Assembly: GCF_028368975.1 (NCBI RefSeq)
Contig: NZ_JAQNDM010000002.1
Location: 8,674,425-8,738,424, forward strand
Direction of reading: 5' to 3'
DNA from: Stigmatella ashevillena
GTDB taxonomy: Bacteria > Myxococcota > Myxococcia > Myxococcales > Myxococcaceae
Length of the DNA stretch: 64,000 nucleotides
Shown here: in pieces, positions 8,264 to 20,800 of the stretch
How the letters are laid out: each line of letters begins with the position of its first letter
How positions within the stretch are numbered: the stretch's first letter is position 1
Translations under genes and position numbers: made by a program
The notes under the pieces: model-generated
Told to the model about the DNA's origin: nothing
Database searches by the model: none
Seen by the model: the letters and a program-made list of their open reading frames with translations, nothing else

Positions 8264-9172
8264 CTACCCGCGCGTCAGTGCGGCAACGAAATCCAAGAAG
8301 GCACGGACCGCGGCCGACATGAACTGCGCGGAATGATGGTACGCGTAAAGGGGATACATCTCGTCGGCCCACTCCGGGAGCAATTGAACAAGCCGACCGT
8401 CGGCAAGGAACTCGCGTGTGTAGAATTCGAGCACCTGCGCGATTCCTTGTCCCCCAAGACATGCGGCGAGCAGCGGACCGACCTGGTTCACCATCAGATG
8501 TCCCGTCGCGTTCACTCGGACGATCTTCCTCCCACGCATGAACTCCCATCCGAAGTGGCTTCCCGTGGAGGGATCTCGCATCAGAACGCACTGATGCTTC
8601 TCGATGTCACTTGGACGGCGTGGCACCCCATGCCGCGCGATGTACTCGGGCGATGCGCACGTGACGATGCGCGTGCGCATGAGCAGCCGGGCCTTCAACG
8701 CCGACGGTTCCGGGAGACCAAACCGGACGGCGACGTCGAAGCCTTCTCGGACGAGATCGCCCATGCGATCTCGCACGGCAAGCTCCACGAAGAGGCCGGG
8801 GTGCTGCGCGAGGAACGGTGCCAGGTGAGGCGTCAGCACGAACTGCCCGGTGCCTTGGTCGACGTTCACGCGCAGACGGCCGCGCACCTTGGCCGAGGCG
8901 TCCCCTGCCTCGCTCGTCGCCTCTTCGATGGCGCGGAGGTGGGACGCGATCGACTCGTAGAATCGACGGCCTTCGTCGGTCAGCGAGATGGAGCGGGCGG
9001 TACGATGGAACATGCGCACGCCGACGCGCGCCTCGAGGCGCGCGACCGCGCGACTGACGGCAGGCTGCGTGAGGCCCAAAGCCTCCCCCGCGCCGACGAA
9101 GCTCCCCGCCTCCACGACGGCGCGGAGGACGCCGAGCCCGTCGAGCGAATGACTGCCGAGTCCACGAGACAT
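8264..9172 (-). CDS. LysR-family transcriptional regulator
   Basis: About 302 residues. N-terminal winged helix (GLGVLRAVVEAGSFVGAGE, then LGLTQPAVSRAVARLE) and a C-terminal LysR substrate-binding domain (VREGFDVAVRFG is the conserved hinge region). Four in-frame ATG codons lie between 9172 and 9223. The inner one (MSRGLG) is preferred because the upstream ones fall inside a cluster of inverted repeats that looks like the operator. It diverges from the epimerase gene at 9355, the usual arrangement of a LysR regulator and its target. Confidence 0.9.
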   Translation of the reverse strand: MSRGLGSHSLDGLGVLRAVVEAGSFVGAGEALGLTQPAVSRAVARLEARVGVRMFHRTARSISLTDEGRRFYESIASHLRAIEEATSEAGDASAKVRGRLRVNVDQGTGQFVLTPHLAPFLAQHPGLFVELAVRDRMGDLVREGFDVAVRFGLPEPSALKARLLMRTRIVTCASPEYIARHGVPRRPSDIEKHQCVLMRDPSTGSHFGWEFMRGRKIVRVNATGHLMVNQVGPLLAACLGGQGIAQVLEFYTREFLADGRLVQLLPEWADEMYPLYAYHHSAQFMSAAVRAFLDFVAALTRG

Positions 9173-9181
9173 ACTTTTCGC

Positions 9182-9205
9182 CATGCTTAGCATGCCGAGC
9201 ATGCT
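9182..9205. promoter_or_regulatory. Paired palindromes upstream of the LysR gene, probable operator
   Basis: CATGCT-T-AGCATG (9182-9194) is a perfect inverted repeat with a one-base centre, and AGCATGCT (9198-9205) is a second perfect palindrome just beside it. They lie 10-33 bp upstream of the preferred LysR start and between the two divergent genes, as expected for LysR autoregulation and target activation. Confidence 0.45.
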
Positions 9206-9354
9206 GCTTGTAAGGGTCTCCAAGAGGACTCATTTTCTCGCTCGAACAAGGCCGCGACGGGTTCACGCGCCCGGCCTCACGGCGTGAAAGCGTCAGCGCG
9301 AGGGTCTGCGCCGTGCACGCCCCGAGGACTGAGACGAAAAAGGAGAAAGTCGCG

Positions 9355-10251
9355 ATGCGTATCTTTGTTACCGGGGCCACGGGCTTTGTCGGTTTTGCCA
9401 TCGTTCAGGAACTTCTCGGCGCAGGACACAAGGTGCTCGGCCTGGCTCGCTCGGATGCAGGTGCTGCGTTGCTCAAGGCGGCCGGAGTCGAGGTGCATCA
9501 CGGTTCGGTCGAGGATCTCGACAGCCTTCGCAGCGGAGCGTCCGCATCGGATGGCGTCATCCACACGGCCTTCAATCACGACTTCTCGAAGTACAAGGAG
9601 GCCTGTGAGCTCGACCGGTGCGCCATCGAGGCGCTCGGCGCTGGGCTCGCTGGCTCGGACCATCCCCTGATCGTCACCTCGGCGATGGGGATTCTGCCAA
9701 AGGGGCTCCTTGGCACCGAAGAGACGGCGCCCGTGTCGGGGGCCCACGCGCATCCTCGCGCGGCCACAGAGGAGGCAGTGGATGTGGTGGCGGCACGTGG
9801 TGTGAACGTCTCGGTCGTGCGTCTGCCTCCCTCGGTCCATGGTGATGGCGATCACGGTTTCGTTCCAATCCTCATCGGTATCGCGCGACAGAAGGGTGCC
9901 TGCGCGTATCTGGGCGACGGAACGAACCGCTGGCCTGCGGTGCATCGGCTCGACGCTGCGCACCTCTATAGGCTCGTGCTCGAGAAGGGCTCCGCAGGAG
10001 CCCGATATCACGCGGTCGCCGAGGAGGGCATCCCGCTCCGGGACATCGCATCCGCGATCGGTCGTCGCCTGAACGTGCCGATTGTCAGCAAGGCCCGTGA
10101 CGAGGCGGCGCAACACTTCACCTGGTTCGCGGACTTCGCGGCGCTCGATGTCCCTGCCTCAAGCACGCGGACGCAAGAGCTGCTTGGCTGGCGCCCGCGA
10201 CAACCTGGGCTCATCGCCGACCTCGAGCACGGTCGCTACTTCGAGACCTGA
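9355..10251 (+). CDS. NAD-dependent epimerase/dehydratase family protein (extended SDR)
   Basis: A 298-residue extended SDR. It opens with MRIFVTGATGFVG, the Rossmann dinucleotide motif, followed by an NAD-binding half and a substrate half. The start at 9355 has AGGAG 9 bases upstream (9341-9345); an upstream in-frame start at 9313 lacks such a site. Family relatives include uncharacterised NAD(P)H-dependent reductases near LysR genes. The usual YxxxK is not obvious in this subgroup, so the reaction cannot be assigned. Likely controlled by the divergent LysR protein. Confidence 0.88.
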   Translation: MRIFVTGATGFVGFAIVQELLGAGHKVLGLARSDAGAALLKAAGVEVHHGSVEDLDSLRSGASASDGVIHTAFNHDFSKYKEACELDRCAIEALGAGLAGSDHPLIVTSAMGILPKGLLGTEETAPVSGAHAHPRAATEEAVDVVAARGVNVSVVRLPPSVHGDGDHGFVPILIGIARQKGACAYLGDGTNRWPAVHRLDAAHLYRLVLEKGSAGARYHAVAEEGIPLRDIASAIGRRLNVPIVSKARDEAAQHFTWFADFAALDVPASSTRTQELLGWRPRQPGLIADLEHGRYFET

Positions 10252-10278
10252 ACGCAGTGCTCGCCAGGGTGAGGACGC

Positions 10279-10920
10279 CTACGCGAGGTCCTTGCGGGGT
10301 TGCACGCCAAACTTGCGCGCGTACTCCCGGCTGAACTGGTTCGGGCTCTGGTAGCCGACCTCGTACGCGGCATCGGAGACGGAGGCTTCGGCCGTCATGA
10401 GCAGCCGTCGCGCCGCCAGCAGGCGGAGGTCTTTCTGGTACTGAAGCGGCGTAGAGGATGTGACGGTCCGGAAGTGCTTGTGAAACGACGACGTGCTCAT
10501 CCCGACCCTCCGCGCGAGCTCGGGGATCGCGATAGACGAACGGAAGTCGCGGCGAATGTGGGCGATGGCGCGCGCGATGGCGCTCGCGTGGCTGTCATTC
10601 CGGATGAGGCTCCGCAGCATCCCGCCGAACGGCGCGATCAGCAGGCGGTAGTGGATCTCTTTCACGATCAACGGACCGAGAATGCGCGCGTCCGTGGGGA
10701 TGTGGCGAGCGCGAGGTACCGACCGAGTTCGACGTCGAGCAGGAGCGACAGGTACGGCGCTTCAAGGAGCGGTCGCCGAGCGTTGTTTCTTTCCTGCCTT
10801 GGAGGATCAGGCAGACGACGGGTTCATAGAGAGAGGCCTCGAAGGCCGTGGGGCGATGATGCAGAAGGAGCCGCAGACCGGGCAGCGGTTGCACGGATTG
10901 CGGCAAAGTCCCCTTCTGGT
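10279..10920 (-). pseudogene. Broken AraC-family regulator (AraC_N type)
   Basis: Pieces of one regulator are spread over different frames. The amino end (QPLPGLRLLLHHRP through LILQGRKETTLGDRS, about 10780-10910) is in one frame. A short middle piece ([19 protein letters not shown]) is in a second and lacks the intervening family sequence. [17 protein letters not shown] and the full C-terminal helix-turn-helix region (10279-10671) continue in a third. At least two frameshifts and internal deletions are therefore needed. The DNA-binding half is still open from an internal GTG or ATG but lacks its sensor. The gene faces an aldo-keto reductase stump and probably once regulated it. Confidence 0.8.
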
Positions 10921-10925
10921 GCGGA

Positions 10926-11546
10926 ATGAACGAGAGCCTCAAGCGGCTTGGCCTCGACTACGTCGACCTCTACCTCATCCATGCGCCCTTCGAGCGCGAA
11001 CAGCGGCTCGCGCAGTGGCGCGGTCTCATCGAGCTGAAGAAACAGAAAAAGGCGCGCGCCATCGGCGTGAGCAACTTCAGCATCGCGCACCTCGAAGAGC
11101 TCAAGGCCGCAGGGCTCGCGGTGCCTCAAGCGAATCAAATCGAGCTTCATCCCTGGTCGCAGAAGCCTGAGCTGGTTCGCTACCTGGCGGACAACGGCAT
11201 CGCGCCGATCGCGTACAGCAGCCTGGTGCCGCTCTCGACGTGGCGTATCGCGAAGGGGCACGACAGCGCGAAGACGAACGAGATGAGGGCCGCAGGCGAG
11301 CAGGCGGACTCGCCGTTCAAAGCCATCGCGGCGAAGTACGGCAAGAGCGAGGCGCAGGTCCTGCTTCGCTGGGCGATCCAGAAGGGCTACCCCGTGCTGC
11401 CCAAGAGCACCAATCCCGCGCGCATCCGGCAAAACGCCGACGTCTTCTCGTTCGCGATCGACGACAAGGACATGACCGCGATCGAGAAGATGGATCGCGG
11501 CGACGGCGTGGCCTGGGCCGCGGGGGATCCGACCCACGCGCTGTGA
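10926..11546 (+). pseudogene. Aldo-keto reductase lacking its N-terminal quarter
   Basis: 206 residues against about 270-280 for the family. It opens inside the conserved LKRLGLDYVDLYLIH segment, so the N-terminal strand with the catalytic Asp and Tyr and the following Lys are gone; only the His of LIHAP remains from the catalytic tetrad. The rest (GVSNFSIAHL, NQIELHPW, VLPKSTNPARIRQN) is well preserved and ends naturally. The left edge coincides with the head of the broken AraC gene on the other strand, so a deletion at about 10920 probably removed the start of this gene. Confidence 0.8.
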
Positions 11547-11863
11547 GCGAGTCGGGCGTGAGAGCGCCCGCGTCACGAAGGTGCTGAGTCAGCGCCGCGG
11601 ACGGGCGAGGCGGCGCCGCGAGATGCCTCACACGAGCAGCAGGAGCGCGCCCCAGCCCAGGCCCGATGGTGCGCCCGCGCCGGTACTGTAGCCCCTGCCC
11701 AGCTCCTGCGGCGGGTCCACTTTCCCTGGCATGCGCTGAAGTACGGGCTTCACCCATATCCCACCACTCAACCTCAGGAGGAGCTGCCTTGCGAGTTCGG
11801 GAGTCACCGCGCTGCTACGATGCTGCGCGCTGAGTGATCCCCATCCCACTCGACATAGAATTC
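11547..11863. other. Intergenic region upstream of the first NRPS gene
   Basis: About 300 bp without a recognisable gene. It should hold the promoter for the synthetase, but I see no clear -35/-10 pair, operator or hairpin. Confidence 0.4.
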
Positions 11864-14800
11864 ATGCGCCTCCCATCTTTGATTGCACCGCGGCATCACC
11901 CAACGATCGTTGATCTGTTGCAGCTTCGAGCTCGTGAACAGGGGAACCAGATCACCTATCGTTTCCTGGGCTCCGGCGATCCCGAGGGGGCAGTCGAGGA
12001 ATGGAGCCTTGCTCATCTGGACCTCCTGGCTCGTTCGATCGGGGCGGCACTTCAGGAGGCGAACGCCCGGGGCGAACGGGCGTTGCTGATATATGCTCCG
12101 GGCCTGGAGTTCATCGCCGCCTTCATGGGTTGCTTGTATGCTGGCGTCACGGCGGTCCCCTGCTATCCGCCCGATCCTTCGCGGCTCGACCGGACGTTGC
12201 CTCGAATGCGCGCAATCGTCAGAGACTGCGAGGCGCGCTTCATCCTCACGACCACGCCCATCCTGGAGATGGTGGGCGCGCTTGCAACCTACGCCCCGGA
12301 GCTGCTCAAGGTGCGCTGGATTGCAACGGACTCGACGAGCCATGACCTGGCCAGCGCATATCGCCGCCCGGATCTCGATGAGGGGTCCCTGGCTTTCCTT
12401 CAGTACACGTCTGGCTCCACGGGCACTCCCAAGGGGGTGATGGTCAGCCACGCCAACCTCATGCACAACGAGCGGATGATCGAGATGGGATTCGAGATCA
12501 ACCACTCCGCGGTCATCGTGGGGTGGCTGCCGATGTTCCACGACATGGGTCTCATCGGCCAGGTTCTGCAGCCCCTATACCTGGGGGCGTCCGTCACGCT
12601 GATGTCGCCGCTTGACTTCCTGCAACGGCCGTACAGGTGGCTCCAAACAATCTCTCATCTGCGCGCCACGGTGAGCGGCGGGCCCAACTTTGCCTATGAG
12701 CTTTGTGCCCGCAAGGTGACTCCCGAGGAGCGAGCCACGCTCGATCTGAGCTCTTGGGATGTGGCGTTCACGGGGGCCGAGCCGGTCCGCCGGGAGACCC
12801 TCGACCGCTTCAGCGAGACCTTCAGCGCCTGCGGCTTCCGCAGGGGATCCTTCCACGCCTGCTATGGATTGGCGGAGGCGACCCTGTTCGTCTCCGGCGC
12901 GTCCCGGGAGGCGGGCCCTGTCATCCACGAAGTGGACAGGGCGGCCCTGCAGCGCCACCAAGTCGTGGAGGCGCGGGGGGAGGGGGCAGACAGCCAGTGG
13001 ATGGTGTCATCAGGCTGTATTGCCTCGGAGGTGAGGGTGGAGATCGTCAATCCCGAGACTTCCGAGGCGTGCCGCGCCGGTGAGGTGGGGGAGATCTGGG
13101 TGGCAGGGCCCAGCGTGGCCCTGGGGTACTGGGGCCGCCCCGAAGAGACCCAGCAAGTCTTCCATGCGAGGTTGGCCAACAAAGGCACAGGGCCCTTCCT
13201 GAGGACAGGAGATCTGGGCTTCTTCATCGGCGAGGAGCTGTTCATCTCCGGTCGGTTCAAGGACGTCATCATCCTCCGTGGCCGCAATCACTATCCACAG
13301 GATATCGAGCACACGGTGGAGCGGGCACACCCCTGTGTCCGACCGGGGTGCTGTGCCGCCTTCTCCGTGGAGGTCTCGGGCGAGGAGCAGCTGATCGTGG
13401 CCGTCGAGGTGAAGCTGCACGGGGAGGAGCGAGCTGCGACCGTGGCAGACGCCATCCGCCGCGCCGTCGCCGATCACCATGAGGTGCACGTGCACGCTGT
13501 CGCGCTTTTGCGGCCCGGCACCATCCTCAAGACCACGAGCGGCAAGATCCAGCGCCGAGGCTGTCGGCAGCTCTACCTGGAAGGCGGCCTGGAACTGGAG
13601 GAACTCTCCATCCGCGGCGAGCGCGTGAGCTATGTCGCCCCTTGCACGCCCGTGGAGGCCTCGCTCACCCAGATCCTCGCGGAGGTGCTGGAACTCGAGC
13701 GCGTGGGAATGGAGGACGATTTCCTGGTGCTCGGCGGCAACTCGCTCTCCGCGATGCAGGTGTCCGCCCGCATTCGCGACGGTTTGCAGGCCGAGCTGCC
13801 GATCCGCACCCTGTTCGAGCACCCGAAGGTGTCGCACCTCGCTGAGGTGATCGAACGAGCGCTGGGCGCGGCAGCCGAGGGGAGGCGCAGAGAGGGGGTG
13901 CTCCTCACCCGGGCTCCTCGCAACCAACCTCTCCCGCTCTCCCACGCGCAGCAGCGGCTGTGGTTTCTGGACAAGCTCCACCCCGGCTCCGCCGAGTACC
14001 TCGTCTCCGAGGCGCTCCGCCTGGAGGGACCCTTGATGGTGGAGGTGCTGGAGGCCGCGCTCAACGAGGTGGTGCAGCGGCACGAACTCCTGCGCACCTC
14101 GTTCCCGGAGCGGCAAGGCGTGCCCTACCAGCACATTGCTCCCAGCCTGAAGGTGGCGGTGGACGTGGTGGATCTCGGCTCGCTTCCGGCTGAGCGCCGT
14201 GAGGCCGAGGCGCGGCGGCTGGCCACGGCCGAGGCGCGACGACCCTTTGACCTCTCACGCCTCCCACTCGTCCGGTGCAGTGTGTTCCAGCTCACGGGCC
14301 ACGATCACGTGATCTGCTTCGTTCTGCACCACCTCGTTGCGGACGGCTGGTCGCGCAACCTCCTCCTCCGTGAGCTCCATGTGTTGTACGAGGCCCTCTC
14401 CAAGGGCACGGAGGCCGTGCTGCCCACGCTCTCGCTCCAATACGCAGACTACACTGTCTGGCAGCACCAAGCGCTCCTGGAGGCGGAGCGCTCGCGAGGA
14501 ACTGACTACTGGGTCCGACAGCTCGCCAACCTCCCAGGTCCCCTCGATCTGCCGACGGACAAGCACACCCCGAACGGCGTGGAGTCGACCGGTGGCCAGC
14601 TCTCCATGACGCTGGGGAGCGAGCTCACCCATGGGCTTCAGGCGCTCTGCCAGGAGAGAAAGGTGACGCCCTTCATGGTGCTCCTGGCCGCATGGAGCGC
14701 TTTGCTCCACCGCTACACAGGCGCGGAGGACATCCCCGTGGGCTCGCCGATCGCTCTCCGGCCGCGCCTCGAGCTCGAGCCGCTCATTGGCCTCTTTCTC

Positions 14801-17800
14801 AACACGCTGGTGATGCGCACGCGGCCGTCCGCCTCCATGCCATTCCTGGAGTTCCTGGAGCAGATCCGTACCACCGTCCTCGAGGCGGAGGCCCACCGCG
14901 AGGTCCCCTTCGAGCACTTGGTGGCCAGGCTGCAGCCGGAGAGGAACCTCGAGCGGAGCCCCTTTTTCGAAGTGATGGTGAATGTCTTTCAGCTCTCTCC
15001 GGTGCGAGACTTCTCCCCGCAGGGGCTCCAGGCCCGACCTTTCCAGCTCAAGGAGACATCCGCCCGTTTTGCTCTCACCTTGTATGGCCTTGAGCACGCC
15101 GGCCATCTCGAACTCGTCCTGCTCTACCGCCAGGATCGCTTCTCGCCAGCGCGGGCAGCCTGCATGCTGGAGCAGTTCGAGCATCTGCTGCGCCAGGTCA
15201 TGGCGGCGCCTGAGCGGCCGCTCGGCGCCTGCTCGCTGGTGACCCCTCTGTCCCGTCTACGGCTCCCCGATCCGACGGTCACGCTCTCCCTGGTTCCTTA
15301 CGAGCCCGTCCCGAACCTGCTGCGTGCGCAGGCGAGGCACTTCGCGCAGAAGAGCGCCATTTACCACCAGGGCAGGACCTGGAACTACGAGACGCTCGGT
15401 GAGGCCATGGCCGCTCTGGCGCGTGCCCTGCTCGCACGTGGGCTCGAACCGCACGATGTGGTTGCCGTCACCGGGCCAAAAAGCTTTGGCCTCATCGCCG
15501 CCATGTCAGCGGTGCTGGCCGCACGGGGGGTACTGCTCTCCCTTGATCCCAGGCTGCCTGGCGAGCGGCAGCGGCTGATGCTGCGCCGCGCCGGGGCCCG
15601 TTATCTGCTTCACGTTGCCAGCGAAAGTGAGCACCCGGAATCGCTCTTCGATGGACTCACTCGACTCGAGGTCTCCCCTGCGGAGGGCCGCCTCCTGGAT
15701 GCGCCGCCCACGGGGGAGCCTGCCCCGTGCCCACTCCCGGAGATCCAGCCCGAGGACCCGGCCTACATCTTCTTCACCTCAGGGACCACCGGCCTACCCA
15801 AGGCTGTCCTCGGCTGGCACACCGGACTCAGCCATTTCCTGCACTGGCAGCGAGAGTCCTTTGGCATTGGCCCCGCCGATCGCGCGGCACAGCTGACAGC
15901 CCTCTCTTTTGATGTGCTCCTGAGGGATGTCTTCACCCCTCTGACGAGCGGGGCCACGCTCTGCATTCCAGGCGAGGAAGAGCTGGGCGATCCCTGCGCG
16001 CTCCTGAGCTGGATGGAGCACCAACGCATCACCCTCCTGCACACCGTCCCCACGCTGGCCCGGAGCTGGTTGGAGTACGTGCCGGAGCAGGTACACCTGG
16101 GCACGCTCCGATGGGCGTTCTTCGCAGGCGAGCCGCTCTCCCACTCACTGGTGGAGGGCTGGCGGAGCAGGTTTCCAGGAGCTGGCGGCATCGTCAACCT
16201 CTACGGCCCTACCGAGACGACGCTCGCGAAGTGCTGGTTCGTCGTGGGCCCGGAGCCTGAGCCGGGAGTGCAACCCGTAGGCTTGCCACTTCCTCACACT
16301 CAGGCCCTCGTCCTCAACAGGGCGGGCGGGCTGTGTGGCGTGGGAGAGATCGGTGAGATCACGATACGCACTCCCTACCGCAGCCTCGGTTATCTGGGCG
16401 ACCGGGCGGAGACGGAGCAGCGCTTCTTCCCCAACCCCTTCCGCTCAGAGAAGCTCGACGACAAGGACCTGCTCTATCGTACCGGGGACATCGGCCGCTA
16501 CCGGCCGGATGGCAACCTGGAGATCCTTGGCCGCATCGACCATCAGATCAAGGTGGCCGGAGTCCGCATCGAACCCGAAGAGATCGCTGAGGTGCTCTCG
16601 CAGCACGCGGATGTTGGTGCGTGTGCCGTGGTCGCCAGGCATCACCCCCGAGGCCACTTGGCGCTCGTTGCCTATGTGGTTCCCAGCACGGCCCGGGTGC
16701 CTCTGCCCTCGGAGCTCATCACCTTTCTCGGAGAGAGGCTCCCATCCGCGATGGTGCCCTCCCTGGCCGTCGTCCTTGAGCAGCTGCCCCTCACACCCAA
16801 TGGCAAGCTCGATCGACAGGCCCTCCCGGAGCCGGACTGGACAGCCCCCTCACGGAGGGGGGCACCCGTCGAGCCGCGGACCGAGGCCGAGCGGGCGCTC
16901 GCCGGGCTCTGGTGCCGCCTGCTCGGCCTCGCCAGCGTAGGAATCCACGACAGCTTCTTCACCCTCGGCGGCCACTCCCTCCTGGCCATGCGACTGCTCG
17001 CCGAGGTGGAGAAGGCGTTCGGCACCCGGTTTCCCGTGAGGGCCCTCTTCGAGGCCCCGACCATCGCTGGGCTGGCGGCGCTCCTCGAGCAGCGGCAGGC
17101 ACGGCAGGTGCCCGCCCTGGCTGAGGTCACGCAGGGACTGCTCCCGGATGTGGGTCGGCGCTTCGAGCCGTTCCCCTTGACCGATACCCAGGCAGCCTAC
17201 TGGGTTGGGCGCAGCGCAGCGCTGGCCTCGAGCGGCATCTCCACGGAGAGCTACACCGAGTTCGAGCTGGTGGACTTCGACGTGCCACGGCTGAGCGCAG
17301 CGCTGAATCGGCTCATCCAGCGGCATGACATGCTCCGCGCCATCATCCGCCAGGATGGCCGACAGCAGGTCCTGGCGGAGGTCCCCTTCTACACCATCGA
17401 GAGCCTCGATCTGCGCGGCAGATCCGCCAGGGAAGTGGAGACCGCGCTGGCGGACATCCGCGAGAGAATGTCCCATCGCGCGCTGCCTGGCGACCGCTGG
17501 CCGCTCTTCGAGCTACGCGCCTCCCTGCTCGAGGGAGGACGGGTCCGGCTGCACGTGGGCCTGGACGCGCTGATCGTCGACGCATGGAGCGCGCTCCTGC
17601 TGGGCCATGAGCTGATGAGCCTGCTCGAGGCTCCGGAGGAGGTGCCGCCGCCGCCCGAGCTTTCGTTCCGTGACTACGTGCTCGCCGAGCTCGCTTCCCG
17701 GGAGTCCCAGGATTACCACCGCGCCCGGGACTACTGGCGGGCTCGCCTTCCGGAGCTCCCTCCAGCTCCCGAGTTGCCGCTGGTGGACACGGGAAGGAAG

Positions 17801-20800
17801 GCAGGCGGCTCGCTCTTCCGTCGTCGTGCCTCGGTGCTGGCTCAGGCGGACTGGAGCCGCTTGCGCGCCCGCGCCGCCGAGGCGGGCCTCTCTCCCTCGG
17901 CGCTGCTGCTGGCGGCCTACTCGGAGACACTCGCGTGCTGGAGCCGCTCGGCCCGGTTCACCCTCAACGTGACCCTGTACAACCGCCGATCCTCACATCC
18001 GCGCGTCAATGATCTCATCGGAAACTTCAGCACCCTGAGTCTGCTGGAGGTCGATCTGCGCAGCCGCGAGCCGTTTGCAGACAGGGCGCGCCGCCTCCAG
18101 GAGCGGCTCTGGAGTGACCTCGACCACTCGGCCTTCTCCGGAGTACAGCTCATGCGGGAACTCGCGCGCAGCGGGCGCGCCTCGGTCGAGGCCGTCATGC
18201 CCGTCGTCTTCACCAGCACATTGGGAATGCCCACGCCCGCAGGCAGGAAGCTGCGCTTGCCGCCCATCGTCCACGGCATCACCCAGAGCGCCCAGGTGTT
18301 CCTCAACCACGGTGCCTCCGAGCGAGAGGAGGGACTCGAGCTGCGCTGGGACGCGCTCGAAGAGAGGTTCCGGCCTGGCGTGCTGGAGGAGATGTTCTCG
18401 GCCTATGTGCGCCGGCTCGAGCGCCTTGCACGAGAGCCCGCGGCGTGGCTGGAACCCTCTGCCCTGGAGACGCCCCGCCACCTGCTGGCGCTCCAGACGG
18501 GGGAGACGGCCCGACGGCCGGACACGCGGCTCCACTCTTTCTTCGAGGAACGGGCGCGGGAGCAGCCCGAGCGACCCGCGGTCATCTCCCCTGAGCGGAC
18601 GCTCTCCTATGCCGAGCTCTACCGCCTCGCCGTCCACCTGGGAGATCGCTTGCACGCTCGCGGGGCTCGGCCCGGTCAGCTCATCGCGATCCTCATGGAG
18701 AAGGGGTGGGAGCAGGTCCTGGCGGTGCTCGGCGTCCTCTACTCCGGCGCCGCGTACCTTCCCATCGCTCCCTCACTGCCGCCCGAGCGCATTCGCTACC
18801 TGCTGCAAAACGGCGAGGTCCGCTTCGTGCTCACCCAGTCCGTGCTCGGCAGGGCGCTCTGCCTACCGCAGGATGTGGAGTGGATCGCCGTCGACCAGGA
18901 GCAGGCAGCCCTCGACGCCCCGACCCCTGCCGAGCCGCGCCAGCGAAGCGACGACCTGGCCTATGTCATCTACACCTCCGGCTCCACCGGCGAGCCCAAG
19001 GGGGTGATGATCGACCATCGCGGGGCCGTCAACACGATTCTGGATCTTAACAGCCGACTCGGGCTGAGGCCGGGAGATCGCGTGCTCGGCGTCTCCTCGT
19101 TGAGCTTCGATCTGTCTGTGTATGATATCCTGGGGACACTGGCCGCGGGCGCGGCCTTGGTTCTGCCCGAGCCCTCGGGCAACCGCGACCCGCAGCACTG
19201 GGCCCGCTGTATCACTCGGCATGGCGTGACGGTGTGGAACTCGGTGCCAGCGCTCATGGAGATGCTCGTCGAGTGGGCGTCACACATTGACCCGGGAGCA
19301 CTCCGGCCCCTCCGACTCGCCCTGCTGTCGGGTGACTGGATTCCCGTCTCCCTCCCCGAGCGCGTGCGCCGCCTCAACCCAGGGATCGAACTCCTGAGCC
19401 TGGGAGGTGCAACCGAGGCCTCCATCTGGTCCATCGTCTACCCCATCCAGGGCGTTGAGGCGTCCTGGGCCAGCATTCCCTATGGCCGGGCCATGGCCAA
19501 TCAGGGGGTCTACGTGCTGGATGAACACTTCACCCCTCGCCCTGTCTGGGCTGTCGGCGAGCTGTATATTGGCGGCGTGGGGGTCGCCAGGGGCTACTGG
19601 CGCGATTCGGTGCGGACTGAGCAACGGTTCCTGGATCACCCGGAGCTCGGGAGGCTCTATCGCACCGGAGATCTCGGGCGCCTGCTGCCTGACGGTCACA
19701 TCGAGTTCCTGGGACGAGAGGACACTCAGATCAAGCTCCGCGGTCACCGTATCGAGCTGGGAGAGATCGAGGCCACCTTGCTGCGGCACCCCCGGGTGGC
19801 GGAGGCGGTGGCAACGGTGTTCACCGAGCAGGGAGACAGGAGGCTGGTGGCGTATGTGATTGCTCGCGAAGGAGGAGAGGCGCCGACGGAAGAGCGCCTG
19901 CGAGAGCACGTCGCCGCCACCCTTCCTGCGTACATGGTGCCCACGAGGCTGACCTTCCTGGAGTCCCTCCCTCTCACGGCCAACGGCAAGGTGGATCGAA
20001 ATCGCCTGTCGGCCCCGGTGCCGCCGCGCTCCGAGGCGTCCGCAAAGCCACGCACGGAGAAAGAGGAAGCACTGAGCCAGATCTGGCAGGAGGTCCTCGG
20101 CGCTCCAGGAGTCGGCCTCGAGGCCAACTTCTTCGAGCTGGGGGGCGACTCGATCCTCGCAGTCCAAGTCGTGGCGCGCGCAGCGCGGGCCGGGCTGCGG
20201 CTCAGCGTGCGGCAGTTCTTTCAGCATCCGACGATTGCCAGCCTGGCAGCCGTGGTCGAGTCCTGCGCCCCCAAGGCAGAGGCCGAGGAGGAGTTCGACG
20301 GGGAGGTTCCCCTCACCCCCATCCAGCGCTGGTTCTTCGAGCGCGACTTCGCCGATCCCCACCACTGGAATCAGGCCCTGCTCCTGGAGTGGCGCAGGCC
20401 CGTGAGCCCGGCAGCCCTGCGCCAAGCGCTTGCGGCGCTCCTTGAGCACCATGCCGCGTTACGCATGCGCTTCCACCAGGAGCAAGGGCGGTGGGTCCAG
20501 GTGCAGGCACCCTGGAGCGGCGAGGTCGCGTTCGACCAGATGGATCTCTCGGCCCTGGCAGGCGCGGAGCAGGAGGCCCGCCTCCAGGAGGTCGCCGCAG
20601 AGAGACAGGCGAGCCTCTCGCTGGAGCAGGGCCCCGTGCTCCGCGCCACGCTGCTCAATCGCGGCCCGGGGCAAGCCCCCCTGTTCCTTCTCATCGTCCA
20701 CCACCTCGTGGTGGACGGTATCTCCTGGCGAATCCTGTTGCAGGATCTGCAGGTGGCACTCGAGCAGATCGAAGCCTCTCCGAGAGGAGCCGCCCTCGCG

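Noticed and set aside
17161-18400. Reading the third synthetase domain as an ordinary condensation domain
   Set aside because: HHxxxDG is absent and DALIVD, GNFSTL and VVFTSTLGM fit a heterocyclisation domain, supported by the cysteine pocket that follows.
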